Origin: Bursaphelenchus xylophilus
Lineage: Eukaryota; Nematoda; Chromadorea; Rhabditida; Aphelenchoididae
NCBI GenBank assembly: GCA_904066235.2
Contig: CAJFCV020000003.1
Location: forward strand, 2,418,001-2,482,000
DNA: 64,000 nucleotides
Direction: 5' to 3'
Positions within the stretch are counted from its first letter, which is position 1. The number at the start of each line of letters is the position of its first letter. The translations under genes were made by a program, and so were the position numbers. The notes beneath the pieces were generated by a model that was not told where the DNA came from, made no database searches, and saw only the letters and a program-made list of their open reading frames with translations. Shown piece after piece: positions 36,597 to 49,057 of this stretch.

Positions 36597-36722
36597 GAGA
36601 AACCGCTGGATGACAACAACACGATCAAGTTCACGATAAAAACGCAATGTCACGTCAAGAAGGGACCGTTCCGCATCCATCGACCACAGCACCAACCCCT
36701 ACAACTCCAACCCTCCCTGTAA
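36597..36722 (+). pseudogene. Partial paralog of the small unknown protein's last exon
   Basis: After TTTCAG the exon reads EKPLDDNNTIKFTIKTQC and HVKKGPF, parallel to VKPLDPKKKLKFTVKMQCCDK in the gene at 35872. It then diverges to a His/Gln/Pro tail and a stop. An overlapping frame (36647-36811) encodes a 54-residue Pro/Thr peptide ending in a hydrophobic stretch (FWLCFLAFIALAFLW); whether either is expressed cannot be judged. Confidence 0.4.
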
Positions 36723-36989
36723 CCTGGGAGTTGGTCGATTTCTTGCAGTCGCATTTTTGGCTGTGCTTTCTCGCTTTCATTGCTCTGGCATTCCTGTGGT
36801 CCGCTATTTGATTTTTTATGGGTAGCTGTGCTAAGCGGCCCCAGCCCTTATACTCTCCATTTTCTTTGGAGTCGGAATAAATATTTTTGTTTCTTTTTTT
36901 TGAGTTTTTCCCCGATACAGCAGTCATGTCAGTGAACCCGTTTAATAATAATAAGATTTCCTTTAGATGAGACAGTATATTAATTGATT

Positions 36990-37670
36990 AAAATATTATT
37001 TTGCTATACATTCGTTCATCCGAACGAATGTTTTTGTCTCAATATCTCGGCTGCCCCATTTAAAGTGCGAGCTAAAACTTTAAGGAATTGATATTTAGTC
37101 TATGCCCAATCTCCGATTCCACCTTCGGTCAGAAAAGAAATCAACGATTTGGCTGTGGTCTTGCGGTGGTTTCTTCTGTCGATTACCTTACGCTACCTAT
37201 TCTTGCGTATGTGGATGTCGGGTAATCGAAAGATGTCGTTCCCCTCAAAGATGAACACGAGAATAAGAGAAATCAACTCGAATAAATGATTTATCAATAA
37301 AAGTAAACAATACAATAAAATAAGCAATACAACACAACTCTACAACAACAACACTTCACAACAACAACAACCACAACTTCACGACTACACTCTAACAACA
37401 CGACAACTACACTGATCAAGATGGGATAAAACCTCAGAGAAGGTTACGGTGTCGTGATTCAGGCTCTCCGCTTCGGGATCTCTCTATCGAACATTCTCGA
37501 ACGCAACTGGGGAAACAGTTGACACAGGGGACATCTCTCTCTCTCTCTCCATAAATTCCATCGAGTTGACACATCGTGGATAACTCCAGGTTCCATGGAA
37601 TCTGACACCCAACATGTGTGCAAAATTTAAAGAAAATCTGAGCGTCGCATTAGGGGTACTTCCCTTGTTA
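36990..37670. repeat. Interrupted copy of the GGGAAGTAC-termini element
   Basis: Sequence matching 22040-22160 (AAAACTTTAAGGAATTGATATTTAGTCTATGCCC, then TGTGTGCAAAATTTAAAG and ACTTCCCTTG) is split by a 500-base insert at 37110-37607. Confidence 0.6.
37110..37607. mobile_element. Inserted repeat with 5-base duplication, possible solo LTR, copy 1
   Basis: CCCAA lies at 37105-37109 and again at 37608-37612, while the uninterrupted relative at about 22105 has a single CCCGA. From about 37154 the insert matches 49058-49516 closely (GTCGATTACCTT, GGTAATCGAA, GATTCAGGCTCTCCGCTTCG, TCGTGGATAACTCCAGG) and ends TCTGACA. No coding part is present. A solo LTR is a guess from length, the 5-base duplication and the CA end. 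Confidence 0.5.
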
Positions 37671-37764
37671 ATTTCAAAAAAAAACACGCATTTCTTAATA
37701 AAAATTTACCCCATTTTGAAATTCAAAATCAAAAAACCCCCTCAGTCTTCTTATGAATTGTTTT

Positions 37765-37777
37765 ACCGACCGGTCGG
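37765..37777 (+). promoter_or_regulatory. Start-proximal motif, mucin-stalk gene
   Basis: ACCGACCGGTCGG directly abuts the ATG, identical to the site before the gene at 20376. Confidence 0.6.
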
Positions 37778-40700
37778 ATGTTGCTGATCCTCCTCTTCCT
37801 TCCCGTAATTTTCGCGAACACTCCTGCCCCGAAAGAAGTGCCTGAAGCGCTGTTGAGGCTCTACCAGCAATGCGATTTGCGGCGATGGATTCCGGAGACA
37901 GCCACTGGCGCAAAGGTTTGGTCTTTGGAGGTGGATCCGAATGAACAACGGCTTTACGCCATTGAATACCATGTCGACTTCAAAAATGGAATCGTTGAGA
38001 CCATTTCGAAGTAGGTGGGGTCAGAATCACAATTTTTTGGGCACGAAAATACTTTTAGGACACGGCTAAAGATGAAAAAAGAAATTGTATTATGATTTTT
38101 GGGGTTTACTTTACTTCGCAGGCTGCAGAATGAAAATGAAAAGTCAGTACTGACCTATATTTTCTCCAAAAAAACTAGAGGATTCGACCGCCTAAAACTT
38201 CTCTGGGCCTTGCCATAGAAGAGTTAATAAGCCAGTGGCCGTATAGAAACAATTTCTAATTCAAAGCTCGGGCGCAGACTGGTAAAATTTATTTTTAATA
38301 ATTGGTAAAAAACGAGCTTTTTGCGACAGAAAGTAGCTAAACTTTTTTTAAAGGTTTAATTTTTTTGAGTCCCACTTTCATAAAGAGCCTTTCTCCGAGC
38401 TGCGCCCAAGCTTTGACTTGAAATTTTCTTAAATTTTCTTGACAAGTCTATGGTTTTTCACTTGAAGTTGACATCTCTTGAGACGACAAAAATTCGAATC
38501 ACTTTTTTTAAAAAGTACTGAGATTTTTTGAACGGAATTCGGTAAAAAATTTGACCATTCTCTCGATGGAATTGTTTTAATAATTTTTCTTCAGGAAGTT
38601 CGTGTATAACAAAAATAGAGCAGAGGGGATCTGGAGCCATGATGTGAAAAGAGTGGGACTTATTGAATCCAGAGCCGACAGCTAGTATGTTCCAGATATT
38701 TTTTTGCCCTTTTTTTAATTTAATTTTCTAATTTTATTTTTTTATTTTGCTTTTATTTTTTTTATTTTTTTAAATTTTTTAAATTTTTTGAATTTTATTT
38801 TTTTTAAATTTATTAATTTTATTTTTTTTGTTTTATTTTTATTTCTGTTTTTATTTTTTTTTTTACTTTTTTTATTTTTGGTTTTTTATTTTTTACGTTT
38901 TATTTTTTTTGAATTTCAGTACGTATTTTTTCTGGCATGACGATCCCACTCACCCGATGAACTTGGACGTAAATTTGGCTTTACGCAAAAATCTTAATGA
39001 TAGAATTCGGCACGTGGGTTACAATGGATTCGCCCGGAAAGACTTTGTTTACTCAACCATCAGAGTAGATAAAGTGAAGTTCGATAGGTTCTCTCGTTGG
39101 TACGCCAATCTGACTGGACTCGCCGATCTTGTTGGGAAGAAGGAATCGAAAGACGGATATTTTTTATACCCTGAGCCGCATGGACCTATTTATTTTTTGT
39201 TGGGGCGAAAGTGCAGAGAAGAACGTATAGATTTAGATAAATATGTAAGCAATTTTGCAAAGCACAAACAGAAAAAAAATTGTTTCTTCAAGGCCCAAAA
39301 TGTTCTAATAACATGTTTTTTTCAGGCATCGGGGGTTCTAAGTGCGGATTTTGATGATGACTGCAGAGACTTTCGACCTCAAGGAATGTTTGCTCGAAGC
39401 CAATTTGGGATAATTTACAGCACGGTAAGTCGTGGTATCACTCAAATAATGTGACCGAAATTTTTTTCTTCAGATGATGTATGCCTACCTGACAAGGGAC
39501 TGCTCCGCTCAAATCTATGACAACTACTGGAGCCATGCGTTTGGAAGGATTCAATTTACTAATCAGACTTCGGTAAGTTTGTGGCAGGGTCAAAGAAACG
39601 ACAGGAGTTTTTTTTTAATCTTTTTTATTGTTTGAATTTTGCACGGTGCAAAATTTGCCGCAGGCCGCACTGTGCGTAGGAAATTGCTTTGCACTGTGCA
39701 GACATGTTGTCATTTTCTCGGTCAGCAAAAAATATTTTGTTCTTTTGTCACTGAAAAATTTTTTTATCGCACAGTGCAGCGTTTGCGACATATTTCTTTT
39801 TTTTTCCGCACTTTGCGGATTTTCGCCGAGAATTATTTATTTTTGTTGCACGGTGCGAACTTATTTTCCCACTTTTTGCACAGTGCAATTTTAGCGCGTT
39901 TCATTTTTTATGAGACGCAAGAATTTTTTGACTGCACATTGCAGAACAAAATCAAAATTTTGCTGTTATTGTAACTTTTATTGTCAGGAGACAACAACTA
40001 CTACCACTACGACCACCACAACTACGACCACCACGACTACCACGACCACTACAACCACAACAACCACGCCTACGACAACGACCACCACGACTACCACTAC
40101 GACGGTATATTTTTCTTGCCAATTTTTTTACTCTGCGACACAGGATTTTTTGACGCACAGTGCAGATACAATGCCAAAGTTACCGCTCAAATGATGCTGC
40201 AAGTTTCATTTTCAGACCACTAGCACAACAACGACAACAACGACCACCACGACGACAACCACCCCCACCACGATTACCACTCCAACAGTGCCCACTACGG
40301 TAAATTTATGGCAGGGTTCAAAACACCATCAAGGAATTTTCGATTTTTATACGATTCTTTTGGACAGTGAAATTTCCAGCGATTTTTTCCCCTTTTTAAC
40401 CTTTGAGCATTATTTTTTGACTCCACTGCACGGTGCAGAAAAAGCTTACTGTTCAAATGATGCTGTAAGCTTTATTTTCAGACCACCACAACAACAACGA
40501 CTACTATCACGACTACCACTCCAACAACTATTACAACTGCATTACCCTCTACGGTTGGTTTATGGACGTTGCCCAAAAAAGTGGCCTGAAATATCAGTCT
40601 GCCGGGAAAATAACGGCGGATCGTAGCAGCAAAATGCCTCGCCTCATCGAAAAAAGGGTGCAGTCGCGCACGAAATCCCCAGCCGTGGCTAGACGGCGCA

Positions 40701-43346
40701 AAGCGATGGTGGGAGATTCCGAGGCGTGATGATCCGCCGTTATTTTCCCGACAGGCTGATATTCTATTTTTAGAATTTGCACAGTGCAAAATTTGTCGCA
40801 AAAACGCAATGTGCATCAGAAATCCCGTTGCACTGTGCAAACAAAGTTTTTTCTACGTTTTATTTTTAGACTACCACGACAACAACGACTACTACTTCCA
40901 CCACCACGACTACCACTACAGCGTCAACTACAGTGGCCACTACTGTAAGTTTCCGGCAGGGCTCAAGTTTGATTTTTGAACTGGGTTTTTCTGACTGCAT
41001 AGTGCAGTAAAAGGGGAAAAATTCCAATTCAAAATTTTCTGTAAATTTGATTTTCAGACTACCACAACAACGACCACCACAACAACAACGACCACGACTA
41101 CCACTACAACCTCAACTACAGTGACCACTACGGTATTTTTATGTCTTATGAGCATATACTAGGAATTATTGCGCAGTCAAGATCCTTTTGACAAAGAAAA
41201 ATATTTTGCTTTTTTGTCACTGCACTGTGCAATGGAAAATAGTGCAGTGAAAATAAAAAATAAGAAATTTTTGATTGTGTGTTTTGTATTTTCTCTGTAA
41301 GTTTTGTTTTCAGACCACTACCACAACAATAACGACTACCACCACCACCACGACTCCCACTTCAACGTCTACTACAGTACCTTCCACGGTAAGTCTTTCA
41401 CTGCGCAGTCAAGATTCTTTTGATTGTCCAAGAAAAATATTTTGCTTTTTTTATCACTGCACTGAGCGATGAAAAATCGTTTTCCTATTTTGTGATTGAC
41501 AGGGTGCACAGTGCACCTTTTGTGAAGGTTTGGGTTGTGACCCCGTTTGATTGTGACGCACAAATTTTCAGACTACAACAACAACGACCACTACCATCAC
41601 GACCAAGTCTACCACTCCGACGTCCACTAGAGTGCCGTCTACTCTTTCGCCCACAACAATTAATCCCAATGCTAAGCCAAGTGCAAGCAATATATCTTTC
41701 GTCACCACAGAGTTGCCAGAGCTGGGCAAAGAGTAGGTTGTGTTAAAGTGGCCCAAAAATTCTTAGTGCTTTGTCTTGTGAGTGCTTGAGGTTTAGAAAT
41801 TTTTCGACGGGGTCTTTAATAATTGTTTGTCTTTTATTTTCTTCGAGATTCAAATCTCATGAATGTTGTAATTTTCATTGTAATTTTTATCCTAGATGCT
41901 GAGCTATCACCCACTAGGGGCCAATGCGCTATCTGAAAGTTTGCTGAAAATCATAGAGCGCAGATCGGAGAATTTGCACGGGCGCAGCTCGAAAACAAGC
42001 CGAAACTTAGCTCCGGCGAGCAGTGAAAGCTTGTTTTCCGAGCTGCGCCCTACCATTTTCAGCTAACTTTCAGCAAACTTTAAGATAGCGCATTGGCCTC
42101 AGAGCAAATGAAATCGGATTTCTTTTTGTAAAACAGATTTTTTTTGAAAAATTTCGAATATATCCTTGAAAAACTTTATAGAAATTTATGCTAAAGCCCA
42201 TCAAGACCCGAAAAATGCTCCATTTTTAGCTCCGCAGAGTTGGTTTTGCCAGCCAACCACCGAACTGCCTACATTTTCACTGGCTCGCTTCTGGGCTTGC
42301 TCGCCCTTGTTCTCTTTATTTTATGCTCAATTGCGTTGGTCTTCCTCTACAGAAGAAGAAAGGAGAAGGTAAAGAAATGGCCCCATAATCGCATTGGATT
42401 TTTTAGAAAGCAAGGAAGATGAAGAGAAAGCTGAAAGATCGTTTTACGACGACGGGAACCTCGACAAGCGCGAGCCGTACTAATGTGACGACAAGGACGG
42501 ATACTCGCTCTTCAATGGGGGATCGGATACTGTCTCAGGTAAGGAAGGATATTTGAAAAAAATTGTGACCGCACTGTGCAACCAGAAAAATATGTTTGAT
42601 TTCTTTTGTACTGTGCGGCAAACATTTTTTTGCACGGTGCAGTTGGAATTAAAATAAAATATTTCCTTGTTGTTTGCACGGTGCAGGCCAATGTGGTGAC
42701 TGCACTGGAGCGATGGGAAAAATATTTTTTGCACGGTGCAGTTGGGATCAGAGATTGCCACGGCTCCGGAGCCGGCTCTTGGCTCCGGCTCCGAGCCGGA
42801 GCCGGTAATTTTGGGTACGGCTCCGGCTCCCGAGCAAAACGGAGCCAGGCTTCTCAGCGTTCAAAAAAGTAAAAATTCCATAATCTTGTTAAACCAAATT
42901 GCTTAAAAAATACTGGTAAAGATGTGATGCATACTGCAAAAACGTGGAGTGTGTGATCTATACCACTAATAACTTTTTATTTGGAAAAATATTTTTTAAA
43001 TTTTTTTGAATGGGAGCCGGGATTCAGAGCCGAAGAGTTTTTTTAATTTTTCATGGGAGCCGGAGCCAAAATTCTGACCGTGGCAATCTCTGGTTGGGAT
43101 TACAAATATTTTTTTTTGTGGTTCGCACAGCGCAGGCCGAAGTAGATACTGCACTGTGCAATGGATAATAAATTTTTTGCATAGTGACAGATTTTTTTGC
43201 ATTTTTACAAAAAATATTTTAAGAAATTCAATAAATTCTTTTTTCAGAAAGGAAAGAAGAAAACTGAGTCTGTCGATCGTTCTGTTCCGATCCAAAAGAT
43301 CTCAAAGCTAAGAATCAAGGAAACGGAAAGCCAAGAGTTTCACTAG
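37778..43346 (+). CDS. Single-pass receptor-family protein with mucin-like stalk and basic tail
   Basis: Fifteen exons close in frame: 37778-38010, 38595-38684, 38920-39244, 39326-39424, 39474-39572, 39988-40104, 40216-40299, 40482-40553, 40870-40944, 41058-41132, 41314-41388, 41572-41732, 42230-42368, 42407-42538 and 43248-43346 (about 624 aa). Signal peptide MLLILLFLPVIFA and the ectodomain (CDLRRWIPETATGAK, GIWSHDV, FFWHDDP, FSRWYANLTG, YFLLGRKC, YWSHAFGRIQF) precede seven consecutive Thr-rich exons, mostly multiples of 75 nt, which probably form a densely O-glycosylated stalk. One membrane segment (IFTGSLLGLLALVLFILC) is followed by YRRRKEK and a Lys/Arg/Ser/Thr tail of about 80 residues. 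No kinase domain is present. Introns contain MITEs and many GCACNGTGCA sites. Confidence 0.8.
40592..40761. mobile_element. MITE, family 1, copy 3
   Basis: TATCAGTCTGCCGGGAAAATAACGG and its mirror ending CCCGACAGGCTGATA bound 170 bases in the intron between stalk exons of the mucin-stalk gene. Confidence 0.75.
41919..42098. mobile_element. Small inverted-repeat element in a receptor intron
   Basis: GGCCAATGCGCTATCTGAAAG and its mirror ending TAAGATAGCGCATTGGCC bound about 180 bases; a second inverted pair (GGGCGCAGCTCG / CGAGCTGCGCCC) lies inside. The paralogous intron at about 48200-48225 reads CATCAGAGCAAATG without the insert. Confidence 0.7.
42749..43092. mobile_element. hAT-like MITE with perfect 8-base duplication
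   Basis: The termini CAGAGATTGCCACGG and CCGTGGCAATCTCTG are flanked by GTTGGGAT on both sides (42741-42748, 43093-43100). The paralogous intron at about 48735-48750 has one GTTGGGAT and no insert. CAGAG-type ends and an 8-base duplication are hallmarks of the hAT superfamily. The interior has GGCTCCGGAGCC arrays. Confidence 0.88.
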
Positions 43347-43483
43347 ACGTGAAAACTTCTCCAGTTGAAGTGAAGATATATGTACATGTACATACTATAT
43401 TATTATATTGTGAATATAAATTTGAGAAAAAAATTTTTGCTTTTTCTTAGAAGGTGTGGTTCACATCAAAAAAAAAAAAAAAA

Positions 43484-43690
43484 AATGAAAAAACAAGGAA
43501 TCTCGGATCATTGATTTTTGACGAAATGTCGCCGAATTATCGAGTCACAAGTTAAACTTTCCCAGAGAAAAATTTTTTTTGAGAAAAAAATTTTTTTGTA
43601 GAGAAAAAGACTTCGCAAAAAATCATTGATCTGGGATTCCTTGTTTTCTCAATTTTCTGAAAGAATTTTTTTGACGTGTGGTTCGGATTC
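43484..43690. mobile_element. MITE, family 2, copy 2
   Basis: AACAAGGAATCTCGGATCATTG near 43493 and its mirror near 43622-43645, followed by TTTGACGTGTGG, match the copy at 10932-11183. The left terminus is obscured by an A-run. Confidence 0.5.
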
Positions 43691-44009
43691 GGACAACAGA
43701 AAACTCCGTCGCCCATCAACACGGTTGTGAATGGAGAAACGACAGGTTCGAGAATGCTGACAATCCCAGCGCACGGCAGTGCATTAGGCTTTTTTGGGCT
43801 GTCGCTCGCACCCTGAGTTTTTTCGCACAGTGCACGTCGCCGAAATCATTCCAGCGACTTTACGAACGGACTAGTATTGCACGGTGCAAAAAGCCAAAAA
43901 TTGCACAGTGCAAAGTGGACTTTTGTTTTTGCACAGTGCATGTTGCTTGCACAGTGCGGCAGCTCTCAAAGTCGCTGCATTGATTTTTGCGACATGCACT
44001 GTGCGGAAA

Positions 44010-44110
44010 CAGCAAACTTGATACAGTTTACAGTATGGTAAGTCTTGTCATCACTCAAATAATGGGACCTGGTTAGCTCTGAAGAATTGATGACGTCATC
44101 GAACAACTCA
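44010..44110 (+). pseudogene. Relic of receptor exons 4 and last, second copy
   Basis: GCAAACTTGATACAGTTTACAGTATG with its GTAAGTCTTGTCATCACTCAAATAATG intron start matches exon 4 of the partial gene at the left edge. It is followed by GTTAGCTCTGAAGAATTGATGACGTC, the start of the last exon of the gene at 20376. Compare the relic at 11186-11285. Confidence 0.55.
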
Positions 44111-44365
44111 ACTATCTACAGTGGCGGACCAGCATTTTGGATCCGGAACTTTTGTATTTTTTTGCACGGTGCAAACCACAAAAAGGCCGCAAAATTTTCT
44201 GATTCAGAATATATAAAAATTAGCTGCCTAATTTCGGATATCAAAAAGTTTTGTCAATAAATGTATTTCTCACGGAAAAAAATCGGCGGCAACAAAACCG
44301 CTGTCAGAGCGTCAAAAAGTCATTTCCAAAATGGAATTCTTCCATTTGCCCTCCTCATCACTCCC

Positions 44366-44377
44366 ACCGACCAGTCG
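44366..44377 (+). promoter_or_regulatory. Start-proximal motif, chimeric receptor gene
   Basis: ACCGACCAGTCG nine bases before the ATG, followed by CTCTCGAGA, as in pseudokinases 1 and 2. Confidence 0.55.
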
Positions 44378-44386
44378 CTCTCGAGA

Positions 44387-47300
44387 ATGCTGACTTTCCT
44401 CGCCATCTTGCTGGTACTGTGGGCGCTGCCGCCCGGGAACGATGGTAATGCCGACCCGGCTCGTCAGTTTTTCAAACTGTTCCAGAAGTGCGATGAGTTG
44501 AAGAATTTCTTGCCGAAGAACACTGCAAAAGCTGAAATTCGGTTTCCTGTCGCCGATTATACAACAGCTGGGGTTTCTTATACGATTTACAAAAGGCTTC
44601 TTGACTTGCGCGAAAACGAAACTGGAAACGAGGCGTAAGTGGAGAACGCACTTTCTAGGCGACAAGTTTTTTCACAAAATTTTTTTTCCGGGTGAGGACT
44701 TGCTGATTTTTAAAATTTTTCTCGTTGTGAATGAATGCACTGTGCGTAACATTCCTTTGGGAGGTACTTTAAGAGAGACACTGATATGCTTTCCACGTTT
44801 ACAGGCCAATGCCCGCAGTAATTCGTGCAACTTGGAGCCATAATATAAAACGGTTCGGAATCTACACGCCGTCTGGCCAAGGGTAAGTTGACAAAAGACA
44901 TCACTCTTTTTTCAGCATTGTATTCAAATGGAATGACGCTGATGACGTGATACACTTAGGAAACGTCATTCCCGAGTATGAATTGGCGACCGAAGATTAC
45001 GTCTACGCCGTGCTTTCAACAGAGGATGGAGTTAAAAAATTTGCTCGTTGGAAAGTCGATTTGAGCGGCGAACTTGAAGTTCTCGGCGACGCCAGCCCTT
45101 ATAGTCGTTGCATCTTTTTTCAATACGCGTCGGGACCCACGTACTATTTGACGGGCAATAAATGCCTTCAAATCGATGATCTCAAGCAGTTGGTGAGTCG
45201 GAGAAAAAATTTATTTTTTGAGGGAAACACTTGACTCATTTAGGAACACTTGACTTAATGGGTTATGTCTTTCACCTAATATTAGCATTTTCACAGTGCC
45301 TGGACATGTTTAGTACAAACCGTTCAAGACATTTTTGGTTTTCAGTCTAAAGGTTACCAAAGCTTCCGCGAATGCAACACCTCCCAAGGAATGTTCGCGT
45401 TCTCCGATCTGTACGAATGGTACAGTCTGGTAGGCCTTGTACAACTTTTAATGCTCTGATTTATCAATAAAGTTTACAATTTCCTCTTATTTTCAGAGTG
45501 CGTTCGCATGGCTAACAAGAGAGTGCGATGGCCAGATTTGGAGCAATTATGACAACCACGATTCGGCCAAGGTTCAATTTATCCCGGGTAATCCACCGGT
45601 AAGAAAAGGGAAGGGGTTCGAGAGGAAGCGGGTCGCACTATGCAAATGAAATTATAATAAGAAAAAGGGCCGATGCAAATTGTGATCGCTGCAATATTCA
45701 TAACGCATCATTCACTGGTGTTTTTTTTCAGGCGGTTCGAAGAAACGAAACAGTGTCCACGACTAGGTGAGAAGAAAAGTCTTGACATGTGTTTGCATTG
45801 TGGGGGGCGTTTCGCGATAAACAGTCAGCACGGTGCGACGGAAGGGCGCACTATGCTATTTTACGCGCGCAGCATGAGCTACGTTTCACGGCTGCGCGAA
45901 ATAAACGAAAAATTCTTCCCACACACTTTTTGAGTTTCGTCCAAACTATGTGTCACAATTGACAAAAGAAATAAAATGACACCCCCAGGCCCATTTTAAC
46001 GCCCCTCCCCCTGAATTTTTGCAAAATAGTTCTCGGAATGAAGATGCAATTCAAAACTTTCTGTAAACTACAGTGAGAGACCAGATCCAATGGCAACAAA
46101 CGTCTCATTTTGCATCCCGGAGGGGATCAAAATGTCTCCAAACCCTTCCCTTCTATAAGCTAAAAAACCCCGGTTTGGAGATCCCGCCTTGAAGGAAAGG
46201 GCGCGCTTTTCAAAGCGGAGTTTTTTTATTAGGTTGTCCCATAAATAATGTCCCTCTTCGAGAGGGGTCAAGTCAAAGGTCTATAAAAAACGTAAGCAAC
46301 AACCAAATTTCGTAATATTCTAGCATTTTGTAGCCATGATTTCAAGCTTTTGTTTAATATGTCATCTGCCATATTTCGATGAAATTACAGTAATTTAGCC
46401 CCACTTCAAAATTTCGGAAAAAGGGACGATTTGTGCCATCAACTTGTGGGAGCAAAAACAGGGTACGAAGGTTTTAGAAGTTACACCAAATATCAACGCC
46501 ATGTTCGGCCAGTGTGCTGTGAGTCCGGCCACGGTGAAACGAGCGTTTAAAAAAATTCGACCTAGCCACAGGAACTCCGAAGGAAAAACACGTCATGCCA
46601 GCTTTGCGAATTTACCCTGAGGTCATTGGTCGACGGAAGTCATGGAATCCACGTCCGACGCCTTTCCGGCATTGTGGTGGTATCAAAATTATCGGTGGAT
46701 AACAGTGCAATGTCGATAAATTCAAGAAAAAGCTCGACGAATTCTTCCCATATTATTGGACCAAGGCCCAGAATGAATGCTTCGCTTTTTTGCTTTACCG
46801 AGCCTAAGGTCCTGCTTTTCTGGATCGTATCATAGCTTGTGACAAAATGTGAATCAACTACGACACCTAGGCAAGATTTTCTCAAAGGTGGTCATCCGGG
46901 GTACCACCACAGCACGTCCCAAAGTCTGAGTTCCTCTAGAAGACGGTGACGGTCAATTTTTGATGGCGCAACGTGGGATTCATGCATTACTGCTTCCTGG
47001 AACCGGGCCAAACTGTAAACACCACCTCCTACTGTACCTGCATAGACAGCTTGTTGCACAATCGGCCTTCCACGGTACGCCACAGAAGTTCGAACATTTT
47101 TAACGGAAACGCGCAACCTCACCTTCTAAAAATTACCCTCCAGAAGCCGAATTAACCGAGATACGAAACTCTTCTTCGTCTGGTATATTCGTTGTAGATA
47201 GCCTATGCAGACTACCACCTGTCCAAGGATCTACCACGTTTCATCCGTGGTAGAAAATTAATCAATTAAGACGCCCTTGAAAAGGCCTCCAAAAGTTTCA

Positions 47301-48926
47301 TCGGCTCCAGAAGCCGGGACTTTTAAACTACTGGGATAAAAAAATGCTTGGCACGTTGTAATCAACGTGTTAAAGCATATGGTAATTATTTTGATTAATT
47401 AGATTGCTGTTATTACGGTAAATTTTGTCGCAGAAGTAAATTTTTCAAAGAGGGACATTATTTGTGGGACAACCTAATAGCTTAGAGAGGGGAAGAGTTT
47501 GGAGTCGTTTTGGTCCCTTCCGGGATGCAAAATGAGACGTTTTTTGCCATTGGATCAGGTCCCTGACTGTATGTTTTTAGACCACCACAACAACAACGAC
47601 CACCACCACGACAACGACTACCACTACAACCTCAACTACAGTGACCACTACGGTATTTTTTTTTGTCTTATGAGCATGTACTAGAAATTACTGCGCAGTC
47701 AAGATTCTTTTGTTTGTCAAAGAAAAATATTTTGCTTTTTTGTCACTGCACAGTGCGATGGAAAATCTTTTTCCCATTTTGTGATTGGCAGGGTGCACAG
47801 TGCAGCTTTTGTGAAAACCTTTTGGTTGTGACCCCGTTTGATAGCAAATTTTCAGACTACACCAACAACGACAACAACGACCACTACCATCACGACCAAG
47901 TCTACCAGTCCAACGTCTACTACAGTACCTTCTATTGTAGCGTCTACAACAACTGATCCCAATGCTAAGCCAAACGAAAGCAATATGTCTTTCGTCACCA
48001 CAGAGTTGCCTGGGCGGGGCAAAGAGTAGGTTGTGTTAAAGTGGCCCAAAAATTCTGAGAACTTTGTATTGTGACTGCTTGAGGCTTGGAAATTTTTCGA
48101 CGGGGCTTTAATAATTGTTTATTATATTTTCTTCTATTTTCTTCGAGATTCAAATCCCATGATTATTGTAATTTTTATTTTAATTTCATCCTGGATGCTG
48201 TGGTATTATTACCCATCAGAGCAAATGAAATCGGATTTCTTTTTGTAAAACAGATTTTTTTTTGAAAAATTTCGAATATATCCTAGAAAAACTTAATAGC
48301 AATCTATGCTAAAGTCCATCAAGACCCGACAAATACTCCCTTTTTAGCTCCGCAGGGTTGGTTTTACCAGCCAACCACTCAACTGCCTACATTTTCACTG
48401 GCTCGCTTCTGGGCTTGCTCGCCCTTGTTCTCTTTATTTTATGCTCAATTGCGTTGGTCTTCCTCTACAGAAGAAGAAAGGAGAAGGTAAAGAAATGGCC
48501 CCATAATCGCATTGGATTTTTTAGAAAGCAAGGAAAATGAAGAGAAAGTTGAAAGATCGTTTTACGACGACGGGAACCTCGACAAATGCGAGCCGTACTA
48601 ATGTGACGACAAGGACGGATACTCGCTCTTCAATGGGGCCGTCCAAGGTAAAAAGTTGGTGACTGCACTGTGCAACCAGAAAAATATTTTTCATATTTTT
48701 TGCACTGTGCGGCAAAAATTTTTCTGCACGGTGCAGTTGGGATTACAAATATTTTTTTTTGTGGTTCGCACAGTGCAGGCCGAAGAGTTTACAAAAAATA
48801 TGAAAAAAAAATTCAATATTTTTTTTTCAGAAAGGAAAGAAGAAAACTGAGTCTGTCGATCATTCTGTTCCGATTCAAACCTCAAAGCTTAGTCTCAAGG
48901 AAACGGAAAGCCAAGGGTTTCACTAG
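44387..48926 (+). CDS. Probable chimeric receptor: pseudokinase-type ectodomain, basic-tail-type stalk and tail
   Basis: Exons 44387-44634, 44805-44882, 44916-45192, 45346-45429 and 45497-45598 encode an ectodomain nearly identical to pseudokinase 1. A sixth exon (45732-45766) ends in phase 2. Beyond a 1.5-kb nested transposon lie exons 47581-47652, 47856-48025, 48348-48486, 48525-48647 and 48831-48926, near copies of the stalk, membrane and basic-tail exons of the gene at 37778. Exon five joins 47581 in frame (about 462 aa), and exon six joins the membrane exon 48348 in frame; six to 47581 does not fit. No kinase-like exons follow. Either a working chimera or two adjacent fragments; transcript data would decide. 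Confidence 0.55.
46069..47571. mobile_element. TA-flanked element interrupted by a mariner
   Basis: CAGTGAGAGACCAGATCCAATGGC at the left and its mirror GCCATTGGATCAGGTCCCTGACTG at the right are flanked by TA; CATTTTGCATCCCGG is mirrored further in. A small relative lies at 53161-53390. The middle is a separate mariner. Confidence 0.7.
46229..47477 (+). mobile_element. Degenerate mariner-family element
   Basis: The ends TTAGGTTGTCCCATAAATAATG and CATTATTTGTGGGACAACCTAA are flanked by TA; the length, about 1.25 kb, is normal for mariner. Near 46410-46560 a broken plus-strand frame reads like a mariner transposase N-terminus (helix-turn-helix: TPNINAMFGQCAVSPATVK then RAFKKIR). Many stops follow, so the transposase is dead. 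Confidence 0.78.
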
Positions 48927-49057
48927 ATGCGAAAACTCCTACAGCTGAAGTGAAGATATACATGTACAAACTATATTATTATATTGTGAATATAAATATA
49001 CGAAAAAAATGTTTGTTTTTTCTAAGAAGGTGTGTTTCAAATCAAAAAAAAGTGCAA

